DNA from: Massilia violaceinigra
Lineage (GTDB): Bacteria; Pseudomonadota; Gammaproteobacteria; Burkholderiales; Burkholderiaceae_D
Assembly: GCF_002752675.1 (NCBI RefSeq)
Contig: NZ_CP024608.1
Location: 1,612,001 to 1,676,000 of the forward strand
Direction: 5' to 3'
DNA length: 64,000 nt
Shown: positions 9,578 to 18,076 of the stretch, in pieces
How positions within the stretch are numbered: position 1 is the stretch's first letter
Layout of the letters: each line of letters starts with the position of its first letter
Position numbers and translations under genes: made by a program
Notes under the pieces: model-generated
The model's input: the letters and a program-made list of their open reading frames with translations, nothing else
What the model was told of the DNA's origin: nothing
The model's database searches: none

Positions 9578-10153
9578 ATGAGTCGTAAACGGATGATGGT
9601 CCTGATCTTGCTCGCGCTGGGCTGCGGCGCTCCCGCGCTTGCCGAAAGCTTGTACAAGCCGGGCACCTATCAGGCGCTGACGTCCGACCTGCGCCAGCGC
9701 AAGGCGGGCGACCTGATCACGGTGATGGTGTACGAGACCGCCAGCGCGACCAGCACCGCCGACACCCGCAGCGGACGCGACGCCGATGTCGGGCTGGGCG
9801 TGCAAACCCCGCATCGCGGTTATGCCGCCGGTATCCAGGCGCGCAACCATACCGACGGCGGCGGCCAGACCCGGCGCGAAGGCAAGGTGCTGGCGCAGAT
9901 TACGGTGGCGATCCGCGAAATCACCGAGAGCGGCGACTTGCTGGTGGCCGGCGAACAGGTGCTCGATATCAACAATGAGACCCAGCAAATTTCGGTGGAA
10001 GGGCGCATCCGGCCGCAGGACGTGTCCGACGCCAACGTGGTGCTGTCGACCCGCATCGCGAATGCGCGGATTCGTTATTCCGGCCAGGGCGACCTGGCCG
10101 ACAAGCAGCGTCCGGCCTGGTGGCAGCGCTTTCTGACCCTGTTTGGAATCTAA
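9578..10153 (+). CDS. flgH: flagellar L-ring protein FlgH (short form)
   Basis: 191 residues, shorter than the usual 220-240. After the signal sequence comes SLYKPGTYQALTSDLRQR, then AGDLITVMVYETASATS, and the C-terminal block VEGRIRPQDVSDANVV. All match the FlgH core that forms the outer-membrane L ring. The start ATG has a good ribosome site (AGGAATTGGA). The lipobox is imperfect: a Cys at residue 16 in LALGCGAP has A rather than L/V/I at -3, and ALA at about 20-22 looks like an ordinary signal-peptidase site. Confidence 0.88.
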   Translation: MSRKRMMVLILLALGCGAPALAESLYKPGTYQALTSDLRQRKAGDLITVMVYETASATSTADTRSGRDADVGLGVQTPHRGYAAGIQARNHTDGGGQTRREGKVLAQITVAIREITESGDLLVAGEQVLDINNETQQISVEGRIRPQDVSDANVVLSTRIANARIRYSGQGDLADKQRPAWWQRFLTLFGI

Positions 10154-10157
10154 GGCC

Positions 10158-11282
10158 ATGTTCAAGCGTACCTTACTCCTGGCCGGCTTGCTGGTCCTGT
10201 CTCTCTCCGCCGCCGTGTCGGCCTCGGCCGAGACGATCCGCATCAAGGATATCGGCAAGATGGCCGGCTGGCGCGACAATGCGCTCAGCGGCTACGGCCT
10301 GGTCACCGGCCTGGCCGGGACCGGCGACTCCTCGCGCAACAAGGCAACCCGGCAATCGATCGCCAACATGCTGTCGCGCTTCGACATCACCATCGGCGCC
10401 GACGATGTCCAGAGCCGCAACGTGGCCGCGGTCATGGTCACCGCCACCCTGAGCCCGTTCGCGCGGGCCGGCGACGCCATCGATGTGACGATCACCTCGA
10501 TCGGCGACGCCCGCAGCCTGGTCGGCGGCGCCCTGATGCTGGCGCCCCTCAAGGGCGCGGACGGCAAGATCTACGCGCTGAGCCAGGGCGCGCTGTCGGT
10601 GGGCGGCTACAAATACGACATGAATGGCAACGTGGTGCAGAAAAATCACCCCACCGTCGCCTCGATTCCCGGCGGCGCCACGGTCGAAGTGGGCCTGGTC
10701 AACGATATGCGAAGCGGCCGCGACAGCGTTACCTTCGTCCTGTCCGAACCCGACTTCACCACCGCCAGCCGGGTCGCCAGCGCCATCAATGCGCGCCTGG
10801 GCAGCTCCGTGGCGGTAGCCCTGGATGCGTCCGGGGTCGAGATCCAGATCCCGGCGGCGCGCCGCAACCGCCTGACCGATTACCTGACCGACATCGAAAA
10901 CGTGATGGTCGAGCCGGACCGGCGCGCGCGCGTGGTCATCAACGAGCGCACCGGCACCGTGGTGTCGGGCGGCGATGTGCGCATTTCAAAAGTGGTGGTG
11001 TCGCACGGCGAACTGAAGGTGTCGATCGTCACCGACAACACCGTCTCGCAGCCGCTGCTGGTGCGCCAGGTGGGGAGCGGAGTGCAGTCGCTGCCGGTGG
11101 CCAACAGCCGGGTCAGCGTCGACGAACGCGGCGAGACCGGCTTCGTCGCCCCCAACGATACCACCGTGGCCGACCTGGTGCGCTCGCTCACGCGCCTGAA
11201 AACGAATACGCGCGACATCATCTCGATTTTGCGCGCCGTGAAGGCGGCCGGCGCCCTGCACGCCGAACTGATCGTCCAGTAA
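10158..11282 (+). CDS. flgI: flagellar P-ring protein FlgI
   Basis: 374 residues, standard FlgI length. A signal peptide (about 1-24, ending ASA) precedes IRIKDIGKMAG and GYGLVTGLAGTGDSS, the highly conserved FlgI opening. The C-terminal NTRDIISILRAVKAAGALH is also typical. FlgI forms the periplasmic ring around the rod. The ATG at 10158 is preferred over an upstream in-frame start at 10143 because it begins the signal peptide directly and lies after the flgH stop. A perfect palindrome follows the gene. Confidence 0.95.
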   Translation: MFKRTLLLAGLLVLSLSAAVSASAETIRIKDIGKMAGWRDNALSGYGLVTGLAGTGDSSRNKATRQSIANMLSRFDITIGADDVQSRNVAAVMVTATLSPFARAGDAIDVTITSIGDARSLVGGALMLAPLKGADGKIYALSQGALSVGGYKYDMNGNVVQKNHPTVASIPGGATVEVGLVNDMRSGRDSVTFVLSEPDFTTASRVASAINARLGSSVAVALDASGVEIQIPAARRNRLTDYLTDIENVMVEPDRRARVVINERTGTVVSGGDVRISKVVVSHGELKVSIVTDNTVSQPLLVRQVGSGVQSLPVANSRVSVDERGETGFVAPNDTTVADLVRSLTRLKTNTRDIISILRAVKAAGALHAELIVQ

Positions 11283-11300
11283 GTATTTATGCAGCGACCG

Positions 11301-11318
11301 GCGCAGGCCGGCCTGCGC
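11301..11318. repeat. 18-bp perfect palindrome between flgI and flgB
   Basis: GCGCAGGCCGGCCTGCGC is a perfect 18-bp palindrome in the 66-bp gap between flgI and flgB. It has no T-tract, so it is not a classical terminator. It could be an mRNA processing or stabilising hairpin, or a protein-binding site splitting the operon into two transcripts. Confidence 0.6.
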
Positions 11319-11348
11319 AACCGTATCCGAACCGTGGAGTATTGAACC

Positions 11349-11729
11349 ATGTTATCCATTATTGACAGCAACGCCAGTGCCTTGCTCAGCCTCGCGCTCG
11401 ATGCCGCGGGCATGCGCCAGCAAGCCATTGCGCACAACATCGCCAATGTCAACACCCCCGGGCACCAGCGTGTCAGCGTCAGTTTCGAAAGCCGCATGGC
11501 GGCGCTGCGCAGCCCCGACGGCCAGGTCGCGTCCCCCTCGCTGGCCGACCTGTCGAACTTCCGTCCGGCCTTCGAGTACGCCCAGATCGGCAGCGCCGAC
11601 AACGCCGTGGCGCTCGACCAGGAAATGGCGCAACTGTCCGAAACCACCTTGCACCACCAGGCGCTGCTCAAGGCGCTCAACAAGCACTTTTCCCTGATCG
11701 GGATGGCCATTTCGGAAGGCAAGCGCTGA
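11349..11729 (+). CDS. flgB: flagellar basal-body rod protein FlgB
   Basis: 126 residues. IAHNIANVNTPGHQR (about 27-41) is the rod signature, and the C-terminus (DQEMAQLSETTLHHQALLK) matches FlgB, which sits at the base of the rod. A GGAG site lies 8 bases before the ATG. The stop overlaps the flgC start by one base, so the two are translationally coupled, as in most flagellar systems. Confidence 0.88.
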   Translation: MLSIIDSNASALLSLALDAAGMRQQAIAHNIANVNTPGHQRVSVSFESRMAALRSPDGQVASPSLADLSNFRPAFEYAQIGSADNAVALDQEMAQLSETTLHHQALLKALNKHFSLIGMAISEGKR

Positions 11730-12166
11730 TGGACTACCACGCCGCCTTCCAGATCAGCGCCAGCGGCATGGCCGTTGAAAAAATGCGCATGGACGTCACC
11801 GCCGCCAATATCGCCAACATGAACAGCGCCGGTACATCGGCCTCGTCGGTGTACCAGCCGCAGCGCGTGCTCTCGAGCCCGAATGCGCTCAGCTTCGCCC
11901 AGCAGTTCGGCCAGATGACGGCCGTGCAGGGCGGTGGCGTGCGCGTTACCTCGGTCGAGTCGCAGGCGGTGGCGCCGCGCCTGGTCTACGAGCCGGGCCA
12001 CCCGTATGCCGACCCGAAAGGGATGGTCGCTTATCCCGGCGTCAATCATAGCGCCGAGATGCTGAATTTGAATACCGCGCTGCGCGCCTACGAAGCCAAT
12101 GTGGCGGCCATGACGGCTGCCAAGGCCATGGCCGCGCGCACGCTCGACATCGGAGGTCAGCAATGA
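11729..12166 (+). CDS. flgC: flagellar basal-body rod protein FlgC
   Basis: 145 residues. The N-terminal signature is recognisable but degenerate (VTAANIANMNSAGTS). The middle VYEPGHPYADPKGMVAYPGV and the C-terminal NTALRAYEANVAAMTAAKA are classic FlgC. It is a proximal rod subunit. The start overlaps the flgB stop by one base and the end overlaps fliE by 4 bp. Confidence 0.9.
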   Translation: MDYHAAFQISASGMAVEKMRMDVTAANIANMNSAGTSASSVYQPQRVLSSPNALSFAQQFGQMTAVQGGGVRVTSVESQAVAPRLVYEPGHPYADPKGMVAYPGVNHSAEMLNLNTALRAYEANVAAMTAAKAMAARTLDIGGQQ

Positions 12167-12465
12167 GTATCGATGCCATCGCCGCGGTGGGCGCCGCGGT
12201 CCCCGCCGAAACGTTCCTGCCGGCCAGCGCACCGGCCGCGCCGGCCGCCGGCTTTGCCAACTGGTTCGCGCAGGAAGTCGGCGCGGTCAACACCAGCCTG
12301 GTCAATGTCGACCAGGAGGTCAGGAAACTGGCCGTCGGCGAGACCCAGAGCTTGCACGAAGTCATGATTCATATGGAAGAAGCGAAACTCTCGTTTCAAT
12401 TGTTGGCACAGGTACGCACCAAGTTGCTCGAGGCGTACCAAGAAGTCATGCGGATGCAGGTTTAG
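12163..12465 (+). CDS. fliE: hook-basal-body connector FliE
   Basis: 100 residues, FliE-sized. The C-terminal half (SLHEVMIHMEEAKLSFQLL, then QVRTKLLEAYQEVMRMQV) is the conserved FliE domain linking the MS ring and export gate to the rod. The N-terminal 40 residues are Ala/Pro rich. It overlaps flgC by 4 bp (ATGA) and is followed 9 bp later by fliF, the usual flgB-flgC-fliE-fliF module. Confidence 0.92.
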   Translation: MSIDAIAAVGAAVPAETFLPASAPAAPAAGFANWFAQEVGAVNTSLVNVDQEVRKLAVGETQSLHEVMIHMEEAKLSFQLLAQVRTKLLEAYQEVMRMQV

Positions 12466-12474
12466 GAGCCATAA

Positions 12475-13935
12475 GTGGGATCAATGCAAGAAAAATGGGA
12501 AGGCCTCGCGCCACGCGCTCGCACCGGCATCGTTGCCGGCGTGCTGGTGATCGTCGCGCTGATGGCGGCACTCGGCTTCTGGGCCTACCGCACCGAGTAT
12601 CAAGTCCTGTTCGCCGACATCGCCCCGCGCGATGCGGCCGCCATGACGAGCGAACTCGACAAGATGAAGACGCCGTACCGGCTGGCCGACGGCGGCCACA
12701 CCATCCTGGTGCCGAAAGAGCTGGTCTACAAGACCCGCCTTCAGCTGATGGGTACCGACGTGCCGCTGCACGGCGCGGTCGGCTTCGAAGTGTTTAACAA
12801 TGCCGATTTCGGCATGACCGAGTTTGTGCAGAAGGTCAACTATCAACGGGCGACCCAGGGGGAGCTGACCCGCACCATCCTGTCGATCGATGATATCCAG
12901 GCCGCGCGCGTGCATCTGGCGATTCCGGAGCAGGGCTTGTTCAAGAAGACCATGACCAAGCCCAAGGCCTCGGTCACCCTGACCATGAAGCCGGGCCGGG
13001 TGCTCAGCGCCGAACAGGTGGCCGGCATCCAGCGTCTGGTGGCCGCCTCGGTGCCCGACATCGCCAGCGCCGATGTGACCCTGCTCGACCAGCATGGCGT
13101 GGCGCTCACGCGCGTGGCCAATGGCGAGAACCCGGGCGAAGGCGCATCGAGCCAGCTCGACGCCAAGCGCAGCACCGAAGATTACCTGGTCAAGAAAGTG
13201 ACCCAGGTGCTCGACCGCACCTTCGGCGCCGGCCAGGCCATCGCCAGCGTGGATGTGGTGCTGAACCTGGACCAGAGCAAGGTCACGACCGAAGAAGTGT
13301 TGCCAGCCAAGGGCGCCGTCAGCGACGGCAGCCCGACCGGCGTCATGGTGCGCGAGCGCTATACGGTGCGCGAAGGCGACGCCGGCGCCAACGCCCCGGC
13401 TGCGGCCAAGGGCGGCAGCGGCAGCACCACCTCCGAGTCCGACTACAACGTCGGACGGCGCGTCGAGCAGTTGGCCGTCGCCAGCGGCACGGTGCGGCGC
13501 ATGACCATCGCGGTCGTGGTGCGCCAGGCCCTGAGCGACGAACAATTGGCCAGGCTGAAGGAAGTCGTGTCGCTTGCCGCCGGCCTGAACGGCGGGCGCG
13601 GCGACGCCATCGTGGTCAACTCGATGCAAACCCTGGTCAGTGCCAGTCCGGCTGCCGATGTTGTGCCGGCCGCGTCGGAACCGGCGACGGCCGCGCCCTT
13701 GCCGGCCAAGCGTGGACCGGACGCCGATTCGGCCGCCGTGGTGATCGGCGTGCTGCTGGTCGTGCTGGCGATCGTGCTGGCGGCGGCAGCGCTGGCCTGG
13801 CGCGCGTCGCGCCGCCGCGCGCAGCCGGTGCGCACCGCGCTGAGCGACGCCGAGCGGCGCGCGATGCTCGATAACGTGCGCAACTGGATCGACCGTCCGG
13901 CCGATGCGGCGCCTGGCCCTGGAGCGCCGCGATGA
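12475..13935 (+). CDS. fliF: MS-ring protein FliF
   Basis: 486 residues, slightly short for FliF (usually about 530-570). One membrane segment lies at about 18-38. The YscJ/FliF ring region contains GFEVFNNADFGMTEFVQKVN and the helical block TMKPGRVLSAEQVAGIQ. A second membrane segment lies at about 420-445, and a short C-terminal tail retains MLDNVRNWI, the FliG-binding end. The GTG start at 12475 is chosen because AGGAG lies 6 bases upstream; the next ATG (12484) would be 15 bases away. Confidence 0.93.
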   Translation: MGSMQEKWEGLAPRARTGIVAGVLVIVALMAALGFWAYRTEYQVLFADIAPRDAAAMTSELDKMKTPYRLADGGHTILVPKELVYKTRLQLMGTDVPLHGAVGFEVFNNADFGMTEFVQKVNYQRATQGELTRTILSIDDIQAARVHLAIPEQGLFKKTMTKPKASVTLTMKPGRVLSAEQVAGIQRLVAASVPDIASADVTLLDQHGVALTRVANGENPGEGASSQLDAKRSTEDYLVKKVTQVLDRTFGAGQAIASVDVVLNLDQSKVTTEEVLPAKGAVSDGSPTGVMVRERYTVREGDAGANAPAAAKGGSGSTTSESDYNVGRRVEQLAVASGTVRRMTIAVVVRQALSDEQLARLKEVVSLAAGLNGGRGDAIVVNSMQTLVSASPAADVVPAASEPATAAPLPAKRGPDADSAAVVIGVLLVVLAIVLAAAALAWRASRRRAQPVRTALSDAERRAMLDNVRNWIDRPADAAPGPGAPR

Positions 13936-14453
13936 GCGGCCACCGCCAGGCCGCGCTTGCGCTGTATGGCGTGAGTACCGGCGACCAGGAAGCCATCCTG
14001 GCCGAACTGCCTGCGCACGATCAGGAAGTATTGCGCGCCTATCTGGCCGAACTTGCCGAACTCGGTTTCGATGGCGGCGCCGTGCCGGCCCTGGTGTCGA
14101 CCACGGCTCCGGACCGCGCCCCCGCCAGTGCCGCCGAGCGCTTGCGCGGCGCCGACGCGCACGCGCTGTTCGAGGCCGTCGGCAATGAGCCGGCCAGCCT
14201 GATCGCCGCCTTGCTGGCGATCGAAGCGTGGCCGTGGGCGGCCGACCTGCTCGACCTGCTCGCTGCCCCGCAGCGCGCACTGGTGCGCGGCGCGATCGAC
14301 CGCAGCGGCGCCGTGGCGCCCGAACGCAGCGCATTCCTGCTCGAGGCGGTCGCCGCCGCACTGGCGCGCACGCGCACGCGCAGCGTGGCACCGGCGCTGG
14401 TGCGCTCGCCCTTGTCCGCACTGATCGCCAGGGTGTCCGCATGGGTGAAATAA
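13932..14453 (+). CDS. reduced FliG-like switch protein lacking torque domain
   Basis: 173 residues in the slot between fliF and fliH where fliG (about 330 residues) normally sits. Residues 5-50 (RQAALALYGVSTGDQEAIL) fit the FliG N-domain that binds FliF. Residues 70-145 (NEPASLIAALLAIEAW, AADLLDLLAAPQR) fit the FliG middle-domain pattern, with the EHPQ motif changed to NEPA. No residues remain for the charged C-terminal torque domain that meets the stator. The gene overlaps fliF by 4 bp and fliH by 13 bp, so it looks intact, not decayed. The FliG assignment is by pattern and position only. Confidence 0.6.
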   Translation: MSGHRQAALALYGVSTGDQEAILAELPAHDQEVLRAYLAELAELGFDGGAVPALVSTTAPDRAPASAAERLRGADAHALFEAVGNEPASLIAALLAIEAWPWAADLLDLLAAPQRALVRGAIDRSGAVAPERSAFLLEAVAAALARTRTRSVAPALVRSPLSALIARVSAWVK

Positions 14454-15241
14454 TCCGCGCCGCCGCCGTTACCGGCTTGCGCCAGTTGCGCCGTCATCAG
14501 GAAGCGCCGGCACGCCCCGCCGCGCCGGCGCCCGCAACCGCAACCGCGCTGGCCGCCACGCTCGCCGCGCCCGCGCCGCGCCCGGCCGCGCCGCCGCCAA
14601 CGGTGTTGCCGGTGGCCGTGGCGGTGGCTGCGCAACCGGCGCCCGCCGCGCCAACGGCGCCGCTGATGCCGACCTTGCCGGAAGTGCTTGAGGCCGAGCT
14701 GAAAAAACTGCGCGCGCAAAACGAGCGCGACTGCGCGGCCGCGCGCGCCGAGGCCGAACGGCGCGGTCATGCCGCCGGCCTGGAACAGGGCGAAGCCGAA
14801 GGCCGCCAACTCTTGCAAGCCCAGGTCAGCCGGGTCAAGTCGCTGGCGCTGCAGCTGGTGCAGGCCAAGCCGGCACTGGTCGAGCAGGCCGAAGACGATA
14901 TCGTCGAGCTGGCGTTCGCCGCGCTGTGCCGCATCCTGGGCGAGCGCGCGGCCAGCCGCGACACCCTGATGCAGGTGGTGCGCGAGGCCGCGGCTGCCAC
15001 GCGCGAGCGCGAACACGTCGGCATCCGCCTGCATCCGGACGATCTGGCGCTGCTGCGCCAGGGCGAAGATGGACCGGAACCGCATGTGCGCTACAGCGCC
15101 GACGCCACCATTGCGCTGGGCGGCTGCATCGTCGACAGTTCCACCGGCACCCTGGACGCGCGCCTGGAAACCCAGATCGAGCGCTTGCGCGCGACCCTGG
15201 TGGCGGTGCGCGCCGCCCGCCTGCAGCAGGAAGAGATCTGA
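14441..15241 (+). CDS. fliH: flagellar export ATPase regulator FliH
   Basis: 266 residues. An Ala/Pro-rich N-terminus (20-75) leads to a Glu/Arg-rich helix with GHAAGLEQGEAEG repeats and a C-terminal FliH/SctL domain (LHPDDLALL, then GGCIVDSSTGTLDARLETQ). FliH binds FliI and links it to the C-ring. The ATG at 14441 overlaps the previous gene by 13 bp. An upstream in-frame extension would overlap far more and has no FliH character. TGATG couples it to fliI. Confidence 0.85.
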   Translation: MGEIIRAAAVTGLRQLRRHQEAPARPAAPAPATATALAATLAAPAPRPAAPPPTVLPVAVAVAAQPAPAAPTAPLMPTLPEVLEAELKKLRAQNERDCAAARAEAERRGHAAGLEQGEAEGRQLLQAQVSRVKSLALQLVQAKPALVEQAEDDIVELAFAALCRILGERAASRDTLMQVVREAAAATREREHVGIRLHPDDLALLRQGEDGPEPHVRYSADATIALGGCIVDSSTGTLDARLETQIERLRATLVAVRAARLQQEEI

Positions 15242-16551
15242 TGCAAGCCTATCGCGACGCGCTGGCCGGCGCCGAACTGACGCGCCGCACCGGCCGGGTC
15301 ACCGGCATCGCCGGCCAGAGCATCGAAGCGATCGGTCCGGATGTGACGATCGGTGAAGTGTGCGAGGTCAGCATCGAGGGCGCGGCGCCGCTGCTGGCCG
15401 AAGCGGTCGGCATGAAGCCGGGGCGGGTGATCCTGATGCCGTACGGTGAATTGCGCGGCATCGGCGTGGGCAACAGCATTGTCGCGACCGGGCGCCAGGC
15501 CGGGGTCGGGGTCGGTCCTGCGCTGCTGGGCCGCGTGATCGATGCCTTCGGCGTGCCGCTCGATGGCGGCGCGGCGCCGCGCACGGTCGCCACGCGCGCG
15601 CTCACGGCCGACCCGATCAACCCGCTGACCCGTCCGCGCATCGCCCACCTGCTCGACACCGGGGTGCGCGCGATCGATACCTTGCTGCCGCTCGGGCGCG
15701 GCCAGCGCATGGGCATTTTCGCCGGCAGCGGCGTCGGCAAAAGCACCTTGCTGGGCATGCTGGCGCGCGACGTCAAGTCGGATGTGAACGTGATCGCCCT
15801 GATCGGCGAGCGTGGACGCGAGGTGCGCGAATTCGTCGAAAAGCAGCTTGGCGCCGAAGGCCTCAAGCGCAGCGTGGTGGTGGTGGCGACCTCGGACCAG
15901 CCGGCGCTGGCGCGCACCCGCGCCGCCTACGCCGCCACCGCGATCGCCGAATCGTTTCGCGACCAGGGCCGCCAGGTGCTGCTGATGATGGATTCGATCA
16001 CCCGCTTCGCCATGGCACGCCGCGAAATCGGACTGGCCGCTGGCGAGCCGCCAACCGCGCGCGGCTATACGCCGTCGGTGTTCTCCGACATTCCAGCCTT
16101 GTGCGAACGCTGCGGCACCACCGATTCGGGTGGCGCCATCACGGCGCTGTACACGGTGCTGGTCGAGGGCGACGACTTCAACGAGCCGATCTCGGACATC
16201 GTGCGCGCCACCCTCGACGGCCACATCATGCTCTCGCGCGAGCTGGCACACGAAGGCCACTTCCCGGCCATCGATGTGCTGCAAAGTACCAGCCGGCTGG
16301 CCTCGGAACTGTGCGGGCCCGAGGACCTGGCGCTGATGTCCTCGGTGGTCGACCTGCTGGCGACCTACGAGCGCAATCGCCAGATGGTCGACATGGGCGC
16401 CTACCGGGTCGGCAGCAATCCGGCCATCGACCGCGCCATGCAAGTGTTTCCGGCCTTGCGCGCGGTGCTGCGCCAGTCGGTGCTCGAATCGACCACACGC
16501 CAGGATGCGCTGCAGCGCCTGCAGCAGGCGCTCGGCGCAGGGCAGCCATGA
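15241..16551 (+). CDS. fliI: flagellum-specific export ATPase FliI
   Basis: 436 residues, standard length. Walker A GSGVGKST lies near 161-169, Walker B VLLMMDSITR near 246-255, with ERGREVREF and the conserved GEPPTARGYTPSVF between and after. It hydrolyses ATP at the cytoplasmic export gate to help unfold and release substrates. The start overlaps the fliH stop (TGATG) and the end overlaps fliJ (ATGA). Confidence 0.96.
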   Translation: MQAYRDALAGAELTRRTGRVTGIAGQSIEAIGPDVTIGEVCEVSIEGAAPLLAEAVGMKPGRVILMPYGELRGIGVGNSIVATGRQAGVGVGPALLGRVIDAFGVPLDGGAAPRTVATRALTADPINPLTRPRIAHLLDTGVRAIDTLLPLGRGQRMGIFAGSGVGKSTLLGMLARDVKSDVNVIALIGERGREVREFVEKQLGAEGLKRSVVVVATSDQPALARTRAAYAATAIAESFRDQGRQVLLMMDSITRFAMARREIGLAAGEPPTARGYTPSVFSDIPALCERCGTTDSGGAITALYTVLVEGDDFNEPISDIVRATLDGHIMLSRELAHEGHFPAIDVLQSTSRLASELCGPEDLALMSSVVDLLATYERNRQMVDMGAYRVGSNPAIDRAMQVFPALRAVLRQSVLESTTRQDALQRLQQALGAGQP

Positions 16552-17006
16552 GCGGCGCGCGCTTTCGCTATGCGCTCGAACCGATCCTGCTGACGCGGCG
16601 CTGGGATCACGACGCCTTGCTGGGCGAACTGGCCGAGCGCAACGTGGCGATCAGGCAGCAGCAGGAAGCGATCGGCGCGCTGCAGGCGCAGTCGGAGCAG
16701 CTGGCGCTGGAGTGGGCCGGCGTGTGCGCGTCCGGCCAGGCGCTGCCGGTCGAGCGCTTCGCGCGCACCACGCGCTACCTGTCGCAACTGGCGGGCCAGG
16801 TGCGCGCCGAGCAGGCCGCGCTGGCGCAGCTCCAGGCCGGTCGCGATGAGCTGGTCGACCGGGTGATGGCGTCGCAGCGCGCGATCGAGGCGGTCGAAGA
16901 GCACCGCGATGAAATGAAAGCCAAGTTTGTACAGCTACGCCTGAGTGGCGATTTCAAAATCGCCGACGATCAATGGAATACCCTTCATGCAGGGACGACA
17001 ACGTAA
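16548..17006 (+). CDS. fliJ: flagellar export protein FliJ
   Basis: 152 residues, almost wholly coiled coil, opening with FRYALEPILLTRRWDHDAL as in FliJ (F.Y.L..LL..R). FliJ is the central stalk of the FliI hexamer and touches FlhA. It overlaps fliI by 4 bp and the next gene by one base (TAATG), fitting the conserved fliH-fliI-fliJ-fliK order. Confidence 0.85.
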   Translation: MSGARFRYALEPILLTRRWDHDALLGELAERNVAIRQQQEAIGALQAQSEQLALEWAGVCASGQALPVERFARTTRYLSQLAGQVRAEQAALAQLQAGRDELVDRVMASQRAIEAVEEHRDEMKAKFVQLRLSGDFKIADDQWNTLHAGTTT

Positions 17007-18076
17007 TGACAGTCAATCTCGATGTGCTCAGCGCGACGGCCAGCCCGGCTGGCGCCCGCCTCGACCGGCGCGACGCCGAGGCACGCCAGGACCGCTGGAT
17101 GCAGCAACTCGAACGCGCCGCTTTCGACGCCGTGGCCAAACCGGATAATCCACGCGTCCAGCGTGCTGCCGCGCCAGGCGCGCCGGCCGCTGCCAGTCCG
17201 CCCCAGGCCCAGGTCCAGGCCCAGGCAGTGAAGCAGGCCGAGGCAGCGAATGCCCAGCCCGCCGCGCACGAGGCCGCGTCCGGCGTCGCCGCGCGCGGCC
17301 CCGCTTCCGAAGCGCCGGCCGACGCTTGCGGCCAGCCGCGCGCGAGCGCCGCCTCGCCCGCTGCGCGCGCCGCTGGCACACGCGCCAGCGGCGCGGCGCC
17401 GGATGCCGTCCAGGCCGCCCAGCCCGGCCAGCCCGACACCGACGCGGTCCCACACAGCCCAGTGCACGCCATGCTGGCGGCCAGCGCGCCGGCCACGCCG
17501 GAGGAAGTGAATCCTGCGCCCGCGGCCGTCGCCACGCCAGCCGCTTTCGTGGCGCAGGCCTACGCGCTCGCTGGCGCCGGCGCGGTGGCGCGCTCGGGGA
17601 CGATGGCCCCGGGCTCGCCTGCGGCGATGGCGGTCACGGCCGCCAGCGCGGCGCCGGCGGCTGCGCCCGCGTTCGGGTTCGGTCCGTTCGGCGCCCAGCC
17701 CGAGGCGGCGCCGGCGGCGCCCCAGGAACAGGCCGAAGCCGGCCACGGCGCGCCCGAGCGGCATGCCGCCGGCGAGCCCGAGCAGTACGCCAAGACCTTG
17801 ATGCACGTGTATCGCGACAACGACGGCGTGCATGCCTGGTTGCGCGACGCCGCGCTCAGTCAAAACCAGGTGCGGGCCGTGGCCCAGGCCATGGCGGGCG
17901 AATTCGCGCGCAGCGGCACGCCGCTGGCGGCCCTGACCGTCAACGGCAGGAAAATTGTCGCCGGCCCCGGCCTGGCCGACGATGCAGAGGAAACCCGCGC
18001 TGCGGCCGATGGCGCGCACGACGATATTTTATTGGCGCGCCGTGTCGGCATGCCAGCAGTTCAAGGAGCAGTGTAA
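17006..18076 (+). CDS. FliK-position protein, atypical C-terminus
   Basis: 356 residues. The first 250 are Ala/Pro/Gln-rich and low in complexity, as in FliK secreted rulers. The gene lies between fliJ and flgD, the usual fliK slot. The canonical FliK C-terminal substrate-switch fold is not recognisable. Instead residues about 265-330 form a compact block (YAKTLMHVYRDNDGVHAWLR, LAALTVNGRKIVAGPG). It may be a divergent hook-length protein or a different secreted regulator. The start ATG overlaps the fliJ stop. Confidence 0.5.
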   Translation: MTVNLDVLSATASPAGARLDRRDAEARQDRWMQQLERAAFDAVAKPDNPRVQRAAAPGAPAAASPPQAQVQAQAVKQAEAANAQPAAHEAASGVAARGPASEAPADACGQPRASAASPAARAAGTRASGAAPDAVQAAQPGQPDTDAVPHSPVHAMLAASAPATPEEVNPAPAAVATPAAFVAQAYALAGAGAVARSGTMAPGSPAAMAVTAASAAPAAAPAFGFGPFGAQPEAAPAAPQEQAEAGHGAPERHAAGEPEQYAKTLMHVYRDNDGVHAWLRDAALSQNQVRAVAQAMAGEFARSGTPLAALTVNGRKIVAGPGLADDAEETRAAADGAHDDILLARRVGMPAVQGAV

